NCBI GenBank assembly: GCA_963754385.1
Contig: CAVWGE010000005.1
Span: 186,001-250,000 of the forward strand
Source: 9FT-COMBO-48-23 sp963754385
GTDB taxonomy: Bacteria; Chloroflexota; Dehalococcoidia; GIF9; UBA5629
Length of the DNA stretch: 64,000 nucleotides
Direction: 5' to 3'
This document shows positions 52,452 through 63,251 of this stretch, in pieces. The translations under genes and the position numbers were made by a program. The notes beneath the pieces are model-generated. The model was not told the DNA's origin. It saw nothing but the letters and a program-made list of their open reading frames with translations, and made no database searches. Each line of letters opens with the position of its first letter. Position 1 is the stretch's first letter.

Positions 52452-52910
52452 ATGAAAATAGGTGTGCTTTCTGATACACATATTCATCTGGCGGAAGAGA
52501 TATCTCCGGAGGTCGTCAAGGCTTTTTCAAATGTTGACCTGATAGTCCACGCCGGTGATTTCGTTGGCTCACAAGTCCTCGAAGGACTTAAGCGGCTGGG
52601 TGAGGTTAAAGCGGTACACGGCAACATGGATTCGATGGAACTCAGAGGTTTGCTGCCGGAGAAAGAACTTTTGGTGGCAGGAGGTAAGAAAATCGGGATT
52701 ATCCACGGGTGGGGTGGTCCGGAAGGTATAGAGCAGAAGGTGAGAGAGCGATTCGGCGATGTGGATATCATCATATACGGGCATAGTCATCGCGCCAATA
52801 TTGAGCGAATCGGTGACGTTCTCTTTTTTAACCCCGGGCCGGGGTACCGGTCCTTTGGCATACTGACAATTGGGAAAGATGTGCGAGGGGAGATAATAAA
52901 GATCGGTTAA
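52452..52910 (+). CDS. YfcE/MJ0936-type metallophosphoesterase
   Basis: 152 residues from the ATG at 52452 (MKIGVLSDTHIHLAEEI). Seen: metal ligands DTH (residues 8-10), VHAGDFVGS, VHGNMDS, IIHGWGG and YGHSHRANIERIGDVLFFNPGP. This is the whole single-domain phosphodiesterase fold, acting on small phosphodiesters. GGGGCC lies about 7 bases upstream. Its transcript ends at the REP-like hairpin 10 bases beyond the stop. Confidence 0.93.
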   Translation: MKIGVLSDTHIHLAEEISPEVVKAFSNVDLIVHAGDFVGSQVLEGLKRLGEVKAVHGNMDSMELRGLLPEKELLVAGGKKIGIIHGWGGPEGIEQKVRERFGDVDIIIYGHSHRANIERIGDVLFFNPGPGYRSFGILTIGKDVRGEIIKIG

Positions 52911-52920
52911 CAATACATTT

Positions 52921-52961
52921 TGTCATTGCGAGCCCCGATGCAATCGGGGCGTGGCAATCTC
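52921..52961. repeat. REP-like palindrome
   Basis: TGTCATTGCGA followed by GCCCCGAT-GCA-ATCGGGGC (8-bp stem, 52932-52950) and GTGGCAATCTC. Shares the GATGCAATC core with the cluster at 39669. It lies between the convergent phosphoesterase and L25 genes and could act as a bidirectional terminator. Confidence 0.75.
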
Positions 52962-53023
52962 ACTGCACTCCTTCAGGCTGTGAAAGGCTATGTTTCATCA
53001 CATAGCTAAGGTCGATGTGGCGG

Positions 53024-53698
53024 TTATTCCTCTTCGCCGGGCTCGGCCTTGGCTTCCGCAGCTTCTCCAGCCTCTTCAGCTCCTTCTGCCACCTCAATCT
53101 CTTCCGCAACCGGGGCTTCTACCGGTATTTCCTCTTTGCGAGCCTCGATTACTTTGACTGCCATCTGTTCCGGGTCGCTGAGTAGGGTTATTTTATCGCC
53201 GAAATGGATGTCTTTGACGTGGATGGCGCTGTCCAGCTCTTCAAGACTGGACACATCAATCTCGAGGCTATGAGGCAGGTCATCAGGCAAAGCTTCGATA
53301 TGCAGAGAATCAATCAGGTGAAGTACGGAGCTGTTCTTGACTTTCTTCAGCACCGGCGCCTCTCCAACGAATACTATAGGAACATCAGCTTTTATTTTTT
53401 CATCCATCCTGACCTGGTAGAAGTCCACATGAAGCAGGTCATCGTTTAAAGGATTCCTCTGAACCTCTCGGACTACAACCCTTAGCGGGTTTTTGGCATC
53501 GTCAATCTTCAGAGAGATAAGGTCGGTCATTCCGGCATGAGCCAGCAAATGTTTCAGGTTTTTGGCGTCGACATTGATGGCAGTGGAGTCGATTCCGTGT
53601 CCATAAATGTTGGCCGGAACGATACCTTGACGGCGTAGAAATCTCACTTTCTTGCCGGTTATATCTCTTTTGGAAACTTCGAGTTCAAGACGTTTCAT
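53024..53698 (-). CDS. rplY: 50S ribosomal protein L25/general stress protein Ctc
   Basis: 224 residues, the long L25-TL5-Ctc form that binds 5S rRNA. Seen: LEVSKRDITGKKVRFLRRQGIVPANIYGHG, VVREVQRNPLNDDLLHVDFYQV and a C-terminal TL5 beta domain, then an acidic Glu/Ala tail. AGAGGG precedes the start. Confidence 0.95.
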   Translation of the reverse strand: MKRLELEVSKRDITGKKVRFLRRQGIVPANIYGHGIDSTAINVDAKNLKHLLAHAGMTDLISLKIDDAKNPLRVVVREVQRNPLNDDLLHVDFYQVRMDEKIKADVPIVFVGEAPVLKKVKNSSVLHLIDSLHIEALPDDLPHSLEIDVSSLEELDSAIHVKDIHFGDKITLLSDPEQMAVKVIEARKEEIPVEAPVAEEIEVAEGAEEAGEAAEAKAEPGEEE

Positions 53699-53731
53699 CT
53701 TGTTAATCCCTCTGCTTAATTCGAACGATAC

Positions 53732-53760
53732 AGCATAGTCGTTTTTGGGTGAGAAGTCAA
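53732..53760 (-). promoter_or_regulatory. L25 gene promoter
   Basis: On the minus strand TTGACT (53760-53755), 17-base spacer, TATGCT (53737-53732). Expected start near 53725, about 27 bases before the L25 start. Confidence 0.55.
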
Positions 53761-53785
53761 ATTTCTGGGTAGTCGAGTACGTACT

Positions 53786-55708
<1,923 letters not shown>

Positions 55709-55746
55709 AGCTATTCTCAGTTATCCTCCTTATGTTTTATATAACA

Positions 55747-57588
55747 TTATATCAATTTGGCGGTTGTCTTGAATTTTTGCTGGCAATCTGGATGCCTTTG
55801 TTGGAGACCGCAGGCATTGCAAGGACCATAGCGGCAGTCCGGGGTCGCTTTTTCCTGCCACATATCCTGATATTCTTTCTTGAGAAAGTCTGGCGTTACT
55901 CCGGTATCAACATGCTGCCAGGGTAATATCTCGTCCAGGGGTCGTTCTCTGTTGGCGTAGAAGGCAGGGTCGAGTCCGCTTTCGTGGAAGGCATGCAGCC
56001 AGTTGTCGTAGCTAAAACATTCATGCCAGGCATCAAATCTGCTGCCCAGCTCCCAGGCCTTGTGGATAACCTTTCCCAGCCTGCGGTCACCGCGGGACAC
56101 GACTGCTTCAAGTTGACTGGTTTTGGTGTCCTGCCATGAAAGGTGGGTTCCAGTTCGACGTAAGCCTTGTTTGAGCAGTTCATGTTTTGTGGTTAGCTGT
56201 TCTGCTGTATCCTGCGCTAGCCATTGACAAGGTGTGTGGGGCTTGGGAACAAAGGTGGCTACACTGACTCTAAGCCTCGGTGAGTTGCTTCTGGTCTTCC
56301 TGCCTAGCTGGCAGGTTTTGGTTACCAGGTCGATTATGCCCTTTACGTCATCAATGGTCTCGGTGGGCAGGCCAACCATGAAATATAGTTTAAGGTTCAG
56401 CCAGCCTTTTTCAAAGGCGGCGGCGAAAGTGTCAAGCATCGCCTCTTCGGAGATACTTTTGTTTATGACTCGTCGTAGCCTTTCGGTCCCAGCTTCAGGG
56501 GCAAAGGTGAGTGTGGTCTTGCGTCGGTAAGGTAGCGACTCTATCAACTCTATCGATGACGCGTCTATGCGGAGGCTGGGCAAGGACAGGGTAAGGTTAT
56601 CCCGGTAATATTTGCGGGACAGCTGACTGATTAGCTCACTTATGTTATGGTAATCTCCGGTGCTTAGAGAAACCAGGGAAACTTCGTTATAGCCGCAGTT
56701 ACTTACGAGCGCTGCCACGGCCTCGGTTACCTCTGATTCTGAGAGTTCGCGGACCGGACGGTAAATCATGCCGGCCTGGCAGAAGCGGCAGCCCCGGCTG
56801 CACCCCCGCTGGATTTCGACTGCGCCGCGGTCGTGGACTACTTTTGTGTAAGGTACTACTGGCTTGGTAACGGGCCGCGGTAGGCTGGCTAATATCTGTC
56901 GCTGGATCGGCAGTCTGGCTTCGGGCACTTTTGGCGTGATGCTTGCGAAGCTGCCATCTTTGTGATAGGTCACCTCATATAAACTAGGCACATATACACC
57001 AGGAAGAGAAGAGGCTTCTCGGAACAGTCGCTTCTTATTGTCCTTGTAAGCCCGGAAGACTTTCAGTAATTTCAATATTGCCTCTTCAGCCTCGCCGATG
57101 ACAAATAGGTCTATAAAATCGGCCATTGGCTCCGGGTTAAGAGCGCAACTGCCTCCAGCTATTATCAGAGGGTGCGAATCATTCCGCTGATGACTGAACA
57201 GTGGAACTTTGGCCAGGTCGAGCATGTTTAGCACATTGGTGTAGGTGAGTTCGTAGCCTAAGGAGAAACCGATGATGTCAAAATCTGCCAGAGGGTGTTT
57301 GGTCTCTAGGCTGAACAATGGGAGGTTATGCTGTCGCAGCAGCGCCTCCATATCCATCCAGGGAGCATAGACTCTCTCAGCGAGGACATCGGGCTGGTCA
57401 TTCAGTATCTTATAAAGTATCGGCAGTGCCAGATTGGACATACCCACTTCGTATACGTCGGGGAAAGCCAGGGCAACTCGGATTGGAGTCGCCTGCCAAT
57501 CTTTAATGATGCTATTCCATTCGCCCCCGGTGTAGCGAGCCGGCTTGGAGACCTGATAAAGGATGTTATCGAGAGCGTTCATTTTCAT
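55747..57588 (-). CDS. B12-binding-domain radical SAM protein (TIGR03960 type)
   Basis: 613 residues. The N-terminal ~200 form a B12-binding-like Rossmann domain (RVALAFPDVYEVGMSNLALPILYKILN). The radical SAM core has C263, C267 and C270 (CSRGCRFC). The C-terminus carries a cysteine set (DCRYGPCNACGLQQRHPDC) that could bind a further metal or cluster. The family is widespread in anaerobes but its reaction is unknown. In many genomes a separate TIGR03936 protein adjoins it; none is seen here. Confidence 0.9.
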   Translation of the reverse strand: MKMNALDNILYQVSKPARYTGGEWNSIIKDWQATPIRVALAFPDVYEVGMSNLALPILYKILNDQPDVLAERVYAPWMDMEALLRQHNLPLFSLETKHPLADFDIIGFSLGYELTYTNVLNMLDLAKVPLFSHQRNDSHPLIIAGGSCALNPEPMADFIDLFVIGEAEEAILKLLKVFRAYKDNKKRLFREASSLPGVYVPSLYEVTYHKDGSFASITPKVPEARLPIQRQILASLPRPVTKPVVPYTKVVHDRGAVEIQRGCSRGCRFCQAGMIYRPVRELSESEVTEAVAALVSNCGYNEVSLVSLSTGDYHNISELISQLSRKYYRDNLTLSLPSLRIDASSIELIESLPYRRKTTLTFAPEAGTERLRRVINKSISEEAMLDTFAAAFEKGWLNLKLYFMVGLPTETIDDVKGIIDLVTKTCQLGRKTRSNSPRLRVSVATFVPKPHTPCQWLAQDTAEQLTTKHELLKQGLRRTGTHLSWQDTKTSQLEAVVSRGDRRLGKVIHKAWELGSRFDAWHECFSYDNWLHAFHESGLDPAFYANRERPLDEILPWQHVDTGVTPDFLKKEYQDMWQEKATPDCRYGPCNACGLQQRHPDCQQKFKTTAKLI

Positions 57589-57603
57589 TAACCTGATTAG
57601 TCA

Positions 57604-57632
57604 ATTATAGCTTCAGCCCCTGTAGCTTTCAA
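57604..57632 (-). promoter_or_regulatory. Promoter of the radical SAM/acs transcript
   Basis: On the minus strand TTGAAA (57632-57627), 17-base spacer, TATAAT (57609-57604). Expected start near 57597, only about 9 bases before the gene, so the leader is very short. Confidence 0.65.
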
Positions 57633-57712
57633 TTTCCTCTGTGGTTCTCTGCTCAGTGCAACATCTCCTCTTCTTCACTCTCATCGCTTCGTTTAATTAG
57701 GTACAAATGCTG

Positions 57713-57741
57713 TTGACGCTCATATTATGAAATGATACAAT
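57713..57741 (+). promoter_or_regulatory. First promoter of the CODH/ACS operon
   Basis: TTGACG (57713-57718), 17-base spacer, TACAAT (57736-57741). Expected start near 57748, before the ATG at 57783. This rules out the upstream in-frame ATG at 57732, which overlaps the -10 box. Confidence 0.7.
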
Positions 57742-57782
57742 TATTTGCTGGTTTTGGCCTAATCTCACAAAAGGGGGCAGAC

Positions 57783-58661
57783 ATGATTTTAATAGGCGAA
57801 AGCATCCATATTATTTCCAAGGACGTCAATGACGCTGTCAAGGAACGCAATCCCAAGGTAATACAAGACTTAGCCAAAGCACAGGCTGAAGCCGGGGCTG
57901 ATTACATAGACTTAAATCTCGGCCCGGCGAAAAGAGACCCGGAAGAGGTAACCCAGTGGCTGGTCAATACAATTCAAGGAGTCACCGATTTACCTATATC
58001 CGTGGACACCTTGAATCCCATAGCTATGGAGGCTGGCCTTAAAACCTGTAAGAAAAGACCTCTGCTTAATTCGGCTTCAGGAAGGACCGACAGCAAAGAG
58101 CTGATGCTGCCTCTGGCCAAGAAATACAATACCAATGTGGTCATCTCGGTGCTGACCGACAAAGGTTGTCCCCCTGACATCGATTCCAGGACAGAAAGCA
58201 TCATGGAAACGGTTGCCCTGGCTAACGAGCTTGGTATACCAAACGAAGATATCTGGGTTGACCCCATCATCTTGCCGGTGAGTGCTGACCAGAAACAGGT
58301 GGCTGAAGCTTTAGAGTTTATAAATATATTGCAGGATCTCTTACCCGGTGTTAAATCTACGGTGGGGTTGTCAAACGTGTCCAATGGTACACCTGAGGAA
58401 CTCAGGGGTATTCTCAACCGGACCTATATGGTTATGCTGGGGAGGCGTGGGCTCTACTCAGCTATTGCTGATGTCCTGGATAAGGAGCTGGTGAGCTTGA
58501 ACAAAGGCGAATTGTCTAACATCGTTGGTCTTATTTACAAGACGATGGATGGAGAGGCTATAAACATGTCTTCTTTGCCGCAAAAAGAGCAGGATTACGT
58601 GAAAACCACCAGAGTGCTCATGGGAGAGACGCTTTATTCTCATGCCTGGCTTGAGAGCTAG
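57783..58661 (+). CDS. acsE: Methyltetrahydrofolate:corrinoid protein methyltransferase (AcsE type)
   Basis: Moves the methyl group from methyl-H4folate to the corrinoid iron-sulfur protein in the Wood-Ljungdahl pathway. 292 residues from the ATG at 57783 (MILIGESIHIISKDV...), with AAAGGGGG upstream. Seen: the pterin-binding TIM-barrel blocks GADYIDLNLGPAKRDPEEV, ISVDTLNPIAMEAGL, LLNSASGRTDS and STVGLSNVSNGTPEELRGILNRTYM. First gene of the operon, followed 22 bases later by the corrinoid protein subunit. Confidence 0.93.
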   Translation: MILIGESIHIISKDVNDAVKERNPKVIQDLAKAQAEAGADYIDLNLGPAKRDPEEVTQWLVNTIQGVTDLPISVDTLNPIAMEAGLKTCKKRPLLNSASGRTDSKELMLPLAKKYNTNVVISVLTDKGCPPDIDSRTESIMETVALANELGIPNEDIWVDPIILPVSADQKQVAEALEFINILQDLLPGVKSTVGLSNVSNGTPEELRGILNRTYMVMLGRRGLYSAIADVLDKELVSLNKGELSNIVGLIYKTMDGEAINMSSLPQKEQDYVKTTRVLMGETLYSHAWLES

Positions 58662-58683
58662 AAATCTTTAGAAGGAGTGAACG

Positions 58684-59589
58684 ATGGAATACAAAGCAGC
58701 CTTGGAGACCTATTCAGGAAAAGTAGCCGAGGTGGTGATTGGAAAGGGAGAAAAAGCTATGAAGATTGGGGGGGAGAATGTTCTCCCCTTTCATTTTTTT
58801 GAGGGAACAATTCAGAACCGACCACGCCTGGCTCTCGAAGTTCTTGATGCCGAGCCGCAGGGTTGGAGTGAGTGGGAGCTTAAGCCCTATAAGGACATTG
58901 CTTCAGACCCGGTAGCCTGGGCTAAGAAGTGCCTGGAACTTGGTGCTGACCTGGTCTGTCTCCGTCTGGTGAGCACTGACCCGGCGGGAAAGAATGCTCC
59001 GGCTGATAAGGCTGCCAGTGTGGTTAAGCAGGTGGCATCGGCCATAAAGTCGCCGCTCATTGTCTACGGCTCGGGAGATGGGACGAAGGATATCGAGGTT
59101 TTGACCAAGGTAGCTGAAGCCTGCGCGGGCGAAAATCTCCTCCTGGGCCCGTTGGCCAAGGAAAACTATGAGCCGATAAGCAAAGCAGCTCTAGACCACG
59201 GCCATTGCATAATAGCTCAGAGTCCGCTGGATATAAATCTGGAGAAGGAATTAAATGTGAAGCTTTTGAAGTCCTTCCCACGTGAGCGGATAGTCATCGA
59301 CCCGTTGAGCTCAGCTCTGGGCTATGGCATGGAGTATAGCTTCACCATAACAGAGAGAACGAAGCACATTGGCGTTATGTTCGGAGACAACACCATGCAG
59401 ATGCCTATTATAGCTGACCTGGGCAGCGAGTGTGCCAGGACCAAACAGGCAAAGGGAAACGAGAAGCAGGGACTACTGTGGGAAAGCATTACCGCGCTCA
59501 GCCTGCTTCTAGCCGGGGCTAATATACTGGTATTGCGGCTGCCTGAAAGCCTTAAGCTTATGAAAGAGGTTATTGAGGGCAAAATTTAG
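58684..59589 (+). CDS. acsD: Corrinoid iron-sulfur protein small subunit (AcsD/CdhD type)
   Basis: Carries the methyl group on cobalamin between AcsE and acetyl-CoA synthase, together with the larger AcsC/CdhE subunit. 301 residues. Seen: FHFFEGTIQNRPRLALEVLD, GADLVCLRLVSTDP and DPLSSALGYGMEYSFTITERTKHIGVMFGDNTMQMPII in a TIM-barrel layout. The length is close to bacterial AcsD (about 310) and shorter than archaeal CdhD. The large subunit gene is not in the window. Confidence 0.92.
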   Translation: MEYKAALETYSGKVAEVVIGKGEKAMKIGGENVLPFHFFEGTIQNRPRLALEVLDAEPQGWSEWELKPYKDIASDPVAWAKKCLELGADLVCLRLVSTDPAGKNAPADKAASVVKQVASAIKSPLIVYGSGDGTKDIEVLTKVAEACAGENLLLGPLAKENYEPISKAALDHGHCIIAQSPLDINLEKELNVKLLKSFPRERIVIDPLSSALGYGMEYSFTITERTKHIGVMFGDNTMQMPIIADLGSECARTKQAKGNEKQGLLWESITALSLLLAGANILVLRLPESLKLMKEVIEGKI

Positions 59590-59591
59590 TA

Positions 59592-59620
59592 TTGATAACC
59601 ATTCCTAATTATAGTATAAT
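59592..59620 (+). promoter_or_regulatory. Second, internal promoter upstream of cdhA
   Basis: TTGATA (59592-59597), 17-base spacer, TATAAT (59615-59620), starting 3 bases after the acsD stop. Expected start near 59627. It would let cdhA and the downstream genes be expressed apart from acsE-acsD. Confidence 0.7.
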
Positions 59621-59655
59621 TGTTGTGCTAATAGATTTAATGGGGGTTAAAACAG

Positions 59656-61962
59656 ATGGCAGTAGTTACCAAGAAAAAGCATACAAGAAAAGACGAAGTT
59701 AACGAGATAATAAGGGCTGAAGATAACTGGGAACCTGTAGGGCATACGCCGATGCCTGAACTCCCGGACTTAAGAAACTGGGATATGAGGCTGCTTAAGA
59801 CCTATAAACCTTTTTATGCCCCTATGTGTGATTTGTGTTGCTTCTGTACTTATGGAAAGTGTGACCTAACCGGTGATAAGAGAGGCGCTTGCGGAATTGA
59901 TATTTCCACTCAGCAGGCTAGAGTCGTGCTCCTAGCCTGCTGCATGGGCATGTCAGCCCATGGTGGACATGCTCGCCATGTGCTTCACTATTTAATTGAG
60001 AAACACGGTAGAGATTATAAGATTAACCTTGGCGACCAGATATTTGTTGAGGCGCCGCATATAAGGACGGTTCTTGGGCTAAAGCCGGAAACCTTGGGTG
60101 ACCTGGAAAAGGCTATTGAATATGTGGAAAGCCAGCTTATTCATGCTATCTCGGCGCTGCATACAGGTCAGGAAGGGTCAGCTCTAGACTATGAATCGAA
60201 GGCTCTGCATATTTCGATGTTAGACCACGTGGCTATGGAGGTTGGCGATATTGCCGAGATAGTCGGCTTTGGCTATCCGACTTCGGTGGCCGATACTCCA
60301 TTGGTTGACCTGGGTTGGGGGGCGGTAGACAGGACGAAGCCAGTGATTTGCTTGGTTGGTCATAATCCGGTTACAGCTATTCCTATCGTTGATTACCTGA
60401 ATGCCAATGGTCTTCAAGATAAGGTTGAAGTTGCCGGCATTTGTTGTACCGCTCTGGAGGTGACCAGATACAGCAGTAGGGCCAAGGTGGTTGGGCCCTT
60501 GTCACGCCAGCTTTTCTTCATTAGAACTGGCATCGCCGATGTTATCGTCACCGATGAGCAGTGCATCAGGACTGATATGCCCATAGAGGCGGCCAAAGTT
60601 GGCTCAGCTGTGATTGCCACCTCGGACAAAGCTTGCTATGGGCTTGAGGATGTGACCAAGAAGGAAGCAGACGAAATAGTCAGGGAAATGGTAAACGGAA
60701 AGCAAACATTGATATTCGACCCGGATAAGGCAGCCGAGGTAGCGGTCAGAGTAGCTATGGAACTGGCGCCGAAGAGAAACAAAGTGCTGGTCAAGCCCGA
60801 AGAGGTACCGGACTTGGCTAAAGACCATAAGCTGTGCAACATGTGCAGTCAGGTTTGCCCCAATTTGCTTCCGGTTGGCGATGCCATCGAAGCAGCCAAG
60901 AATGGCAATATACAGCCACTGGTGGAAGTGTTTAATAAATGCATTGGCTGCGGCAAATGTGACCAAGAGTGCCCTCGCCATGTGCCCATAATCAAGATGA
61001 TGCAGGCGGCTGCTAGCTGGGAAACGTGGAAAGTGAGGGTGGGGCGGGGGCCGATTATGGATACTGAGATCAGAAAAGTAGGCGCACCTATCGTGCTGGG
61101 AACCATCCCCGGTATAATCGCCATTGTTGGCTGCTCTAACTTTCCCGAAGAAATCACTGAAATAGCTGATATCGCTGAGGAATTCGCCAAAAGGAAATAT
61201 ATCGTGGTTCTCAGCGGTTGCTCGGCTATGGCAGCGGGGATGAAGAAGGACAAAGACGGCAAAACTATTTATGAGAAATATCCGCCTAATTTCGATGCCG
61301 GTGGTGTTCTCAATGTTGGCTCCTGTGTGGCGAATTCCCATATCACAGGAGCTGCCATGAAAGTGGCTAATATCTTTGCCACCTTGCCATTGAGGGGAAA
61401 TTACGAGGTCATAGCCGACTATATCTTGAACCGCGTTGGTGCCTGCGGCCTAGCCTGGGGAGCTTATTCTCAAAAGGCAGCATCCATCGCCACGGGATGC
61501 AACAGGTTAGGAATTCCGGTGGTTTTAGGGCCACATGGCTCTAAGTATAGAAGGCTCTATCTGAGCCGGAAGGAAGAGGATGACTGGACGGTAATGGACG
61601 GAAGAGAAAAGAAGCTGGTGAATACCGAGGAGCCGTCGCCGGAACACCTGATTACCGTGGTGGAGTCCAAGGAGAGGGCGATGGTCACCATGGCTAAGCT
61701 GTGTATCAGGAAAAACGATACTCCCCAGGGACGGCAGCTAAAGCTCACCCATTATATCAGTCTGCACAAACAATACCTGGGAACTTTGCCAGATGACCTT
61801 CACCTATTCGTTAGAAAGACTTCGGATATACCCATCTTCTTTAAGAAAGAAGTGATGGCCTATCTGGAGAAAGTGGGCTGGAAGGAGAAGCCGGTTTTGA
61901 CTCTGCCTACCTTGATCGGAACTTATCCGTCCGAGGTTCCGCTGGAGGCTGTTGTCCACTAG
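59656..61962 (+). CDS. cdhA: CO dehydrogenase, archaeal-type alpha subunit (CdhA)
   Basis: Reduces CO2 to CO (or oxidises CO) at a Ni-Fe-S C cluster. 768 residues, longer than bacterial CooS/AcsA (about 630-670) because of a ferredoxin-like insert typical of CdhA. Seen: N-terminal cysteines C58, C61, C62, C64, C69, C79 (B/D clusters); GHNPVTAI (H235) and GICCTALEV (C263, C264) of the C-cluster region; HKLCNMCSQVCP (391-402) and CIGCGKCDQECP (429-440) of the insert; VGSCVANSH and GCNRLG. In the first insert motif His391 stands where a cysteine is usual. GGGGG precedes the start. Confidence 0.95.
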   Translation: MAVVTKKKHTRKDEVNEIIRAEDNWEPVGHTPMPELPDLRNWDMRLLKTYKPFYAPMCDLCCFCTYGKCDLTGDKRGACGIDISTQQARVVLLACCMGMSAHGGHARHVLHYLIEKHGRDYKINLGDQIFVEAPHIRTVLGLKPETLGDLEKAIEYVESQLIHAISALHTGQEGSALDYESKALHISMLDHVAMEVGDIAEIVGFGYPTSVADTPLVDLGWGAVDRTKPVICLVGHNPVTAIPIVDYLNANGLQDKVEVAGICCTALEVTRYSSRAKVVGPLSRQLFFIRTGIADVIVTDEQCIRTDMPIEAAKVGSAVIATSDKACYGLEDVTKKEADEIVREMVNGKQTLIFDPDKAAEVAVRVAMELAPKRNKVLVKPEEVPDLAKDHKLCNMCSQVCPNLLPVGDAIEAAKNGNIQPLVEVFNKCIGCGKCDQECPRHVPIIKMMQAAASWETWKVRVGRGPIMDTEIRKVGAPIVLGTIPGIIAIVGCSNFPEEITEIADIAEEFAKRKYIVVLSGCSAMAAGMKKDKDGKTIYEKYPPNFDAGGVLNVGSCVANSHITGAAMKVANIFATLPLRGNYEVIADYILNRVGACGLAWGAYSQKAASIATGCNRLGIPVVLGPHGSKYRRLYLSRKEEDDWTVMDGREKKLVNTEEPSPEHLITVVESKERAMVTMAKLCIRKNDTPQGRQLKLTHYISLHKQYLGTLPDDLHLFVRKTSDIPIFFKKEVMAYLEKVGWKEKPVLTLPTLIGTYPSEVPLEAVVH

Positions 61963-61983
61963 GGAGATTCAGAAAGGAACTGA

Positions 61984-62682
61984 ATGCGTATTCTGGTAGC
62001 TGTACAAGGCCATTATGGCCAGAGAATTGGTGATAACATAAGGAAGTATGGGCCGGCTGACTGGAAGGTTTATTCTTACACCTTACCACAGGACTTGCCA
62101 GCCGTAATTGATGATGCTGACCAGTTTCTGCCTAAGGAGTTGCCAGCGGCCGATTTGCTGATATCTCTCGGTGAGCATCCTGGAGTGGCCCAGATGATTC
62201 CCGACATGGTGAAGAAGAGCGGCGCCAAAGCAGTGATCGCCCCGGCGGATAACCGCGTCTGGCTGCCACCCGGCTTGGCCAAGCAGATTAAGCGGAAGCT
62301 GGAATCTATGGGAGTGGACATGGTCTATCCAGTTCCATTCTGCACCTTGACGGAGAAGGATAGTCAAAACCAGTATATCCGTGAATTTGCTAAGTATTTT
62401 GGCAGACTGGAAGTAGACATAGAGCTTGATAAAGATAGAATAAAGCGGGTTGCGGTTATCAGGGGGGCTCCGTGTGGCTGCAGTCCGTACGTGGCTGATG
62501 GCCTGGCTGGAGTCTGGGAAAGAGACGCTGTGGAAAAAGCCGGACTTCTGCATCACCAGTACCCGTGTCTGTCAACTATGGTGATGGACCAGGAATTTGA
62601 AGATACCTTGATGCACCGTGCCGGGCTTATGACCAAGCTGGCAGTGGACAAAGCTATTAAGGGTGTAAAGGTAGCCAAGTAA
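61984..62682 (+). CDS. DUF166-family protein in the CODH/ACS operon
   Basis: 232 residues, matching DUF166 from memory: MRILVAVQGHYGQRIGDNIRKYGP, the YTLPQDLP segment, DLLISLGEHPGVAQMIPDM, and cysteine motifs FCTLTEK and GAPCGCSPYVADGLAG. The family occurs in methanogens and other anaerobes and has no assigned reaction. It sits between cdhA and cdhB, 21 bases after cdhA, which argues for a role in assembly or in metal or cofactor handling of this complex. That role is inference. Confidence 0.82.
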   Translation: MRILVAVQGHYGQRIGDNIRKYGPADWKVYSYTLPQDLPAVIDDADQFLPKELPAADLLISLGEHPGVAQMIPDMVKKSGAKAVIAPADNRVWLPPGLAKQIKRKLESMGVDMVYPVPFCTLTEKDSQNQYIREFAKYFGRLEVDIELDKDRIKRVAVIRGAPCGCSPYVADGLAGVWERDAVEKAGLLHHQYPCLSTMVMDQEFEDTLMHRAGLMTKLAVDKAIKGVKVAK

Positions 62683-62694
62683 GGGGGTTTCATT

Positions 62695-63249
62695 ATGACA
62701 ACGACTTTACCCTATCATCGAGTTAACGTGTTGACAGGGACCAAAACAGCTAGGCTTATTGAAGATCCTAGCGAGTATGCGCACCTGATCAAGCGGGCTA
62801 ATAGGCCTCTTCTAGTGCTTGGCTCGTGGGCTCTTACCACGACCTTGGGTGGTAAGCTCCTTATTGAGTATGGCGTGGACATAGCTAAGACACTTGATAT
62901 TCCCATATGCGCCACAGCTCACACCAAGAAGAAGCTGCTAGAGCTGGGCGTTGAGCCAGCCAGCAGCTACGACATTATAGAGATAATCAACCATCTCAAA
63001 GACCCGGCATGGAATGGGGTTAAAAAGGAAGGGAATCACGATTTGGTTATGTTTTTGGGATTCAGGACTGACCTCGGTGAGCAGGGACTTTCCACCCTGA
63101 AACATTACGCCCCACACCTCAAAACGATGACCTTGTGCAAATTCTATTATCCACATGCCAGCTATTCCCTTCCTAATTTCAGAAAAGACGAACAATGGAA
63201 GGAATTTCTAGATAATCTAATTACAAATTTAAAGAGTAAGGAGGCATAA
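62695..63249 (+). CDS. cdhB: CODH/ACS epsilon subunit (CdhB)
   Basis: Accessory subunit that associates with CdhA in archaeal-type complexes. 184 residues. Seen: TGTKTARLIEDPSEYAHLIKRANRPLLVLG at the start, IPICATAHTKKKLLELGVEP in the middle, and HDLVMFLGFRTDLGEQGLSTLKHYAPHLKTMTLCKFYYPHASYSLPN. Bacterial acetogen complexes normally lack this subunit. Twelve bases after the DUF166 gene, two before cdhC. Confidence 0.92.
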   Translation: MTTTLPYHRVNVLTGTKTARLIEDPSEYAHLIKRANRPLLVLGSWALTTTLGGKLLIEYGVDIAKTLDIPICATAHTKKKLLELGVEPASSYDIIEIINHLKDPAWNGVKKEGNHDLVMFLGFRTDLGEQGLSTLKHYAPHLKTMTLCKFYYPHASYSLPNFRKDEQWKEFLDNLITNLKSKEA

Positions 63250-63251
63250 AA

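Noticed and set aside
57732..57782. Upstream in-frame ATG of acsE
   Set aside because: It overlaps the -10 box of the predicted promoter and lacks a ribosome-binding site, whereas the ATG at 57783 has AAAGGGGG upstream and matches the family start.
60604..61341. 245-codon open frame on the - strand
   Set aside because: Antisense to the conserved cdhA coding region; low-complexity translation rich in His/Phe, no ribosome-binding site or family.
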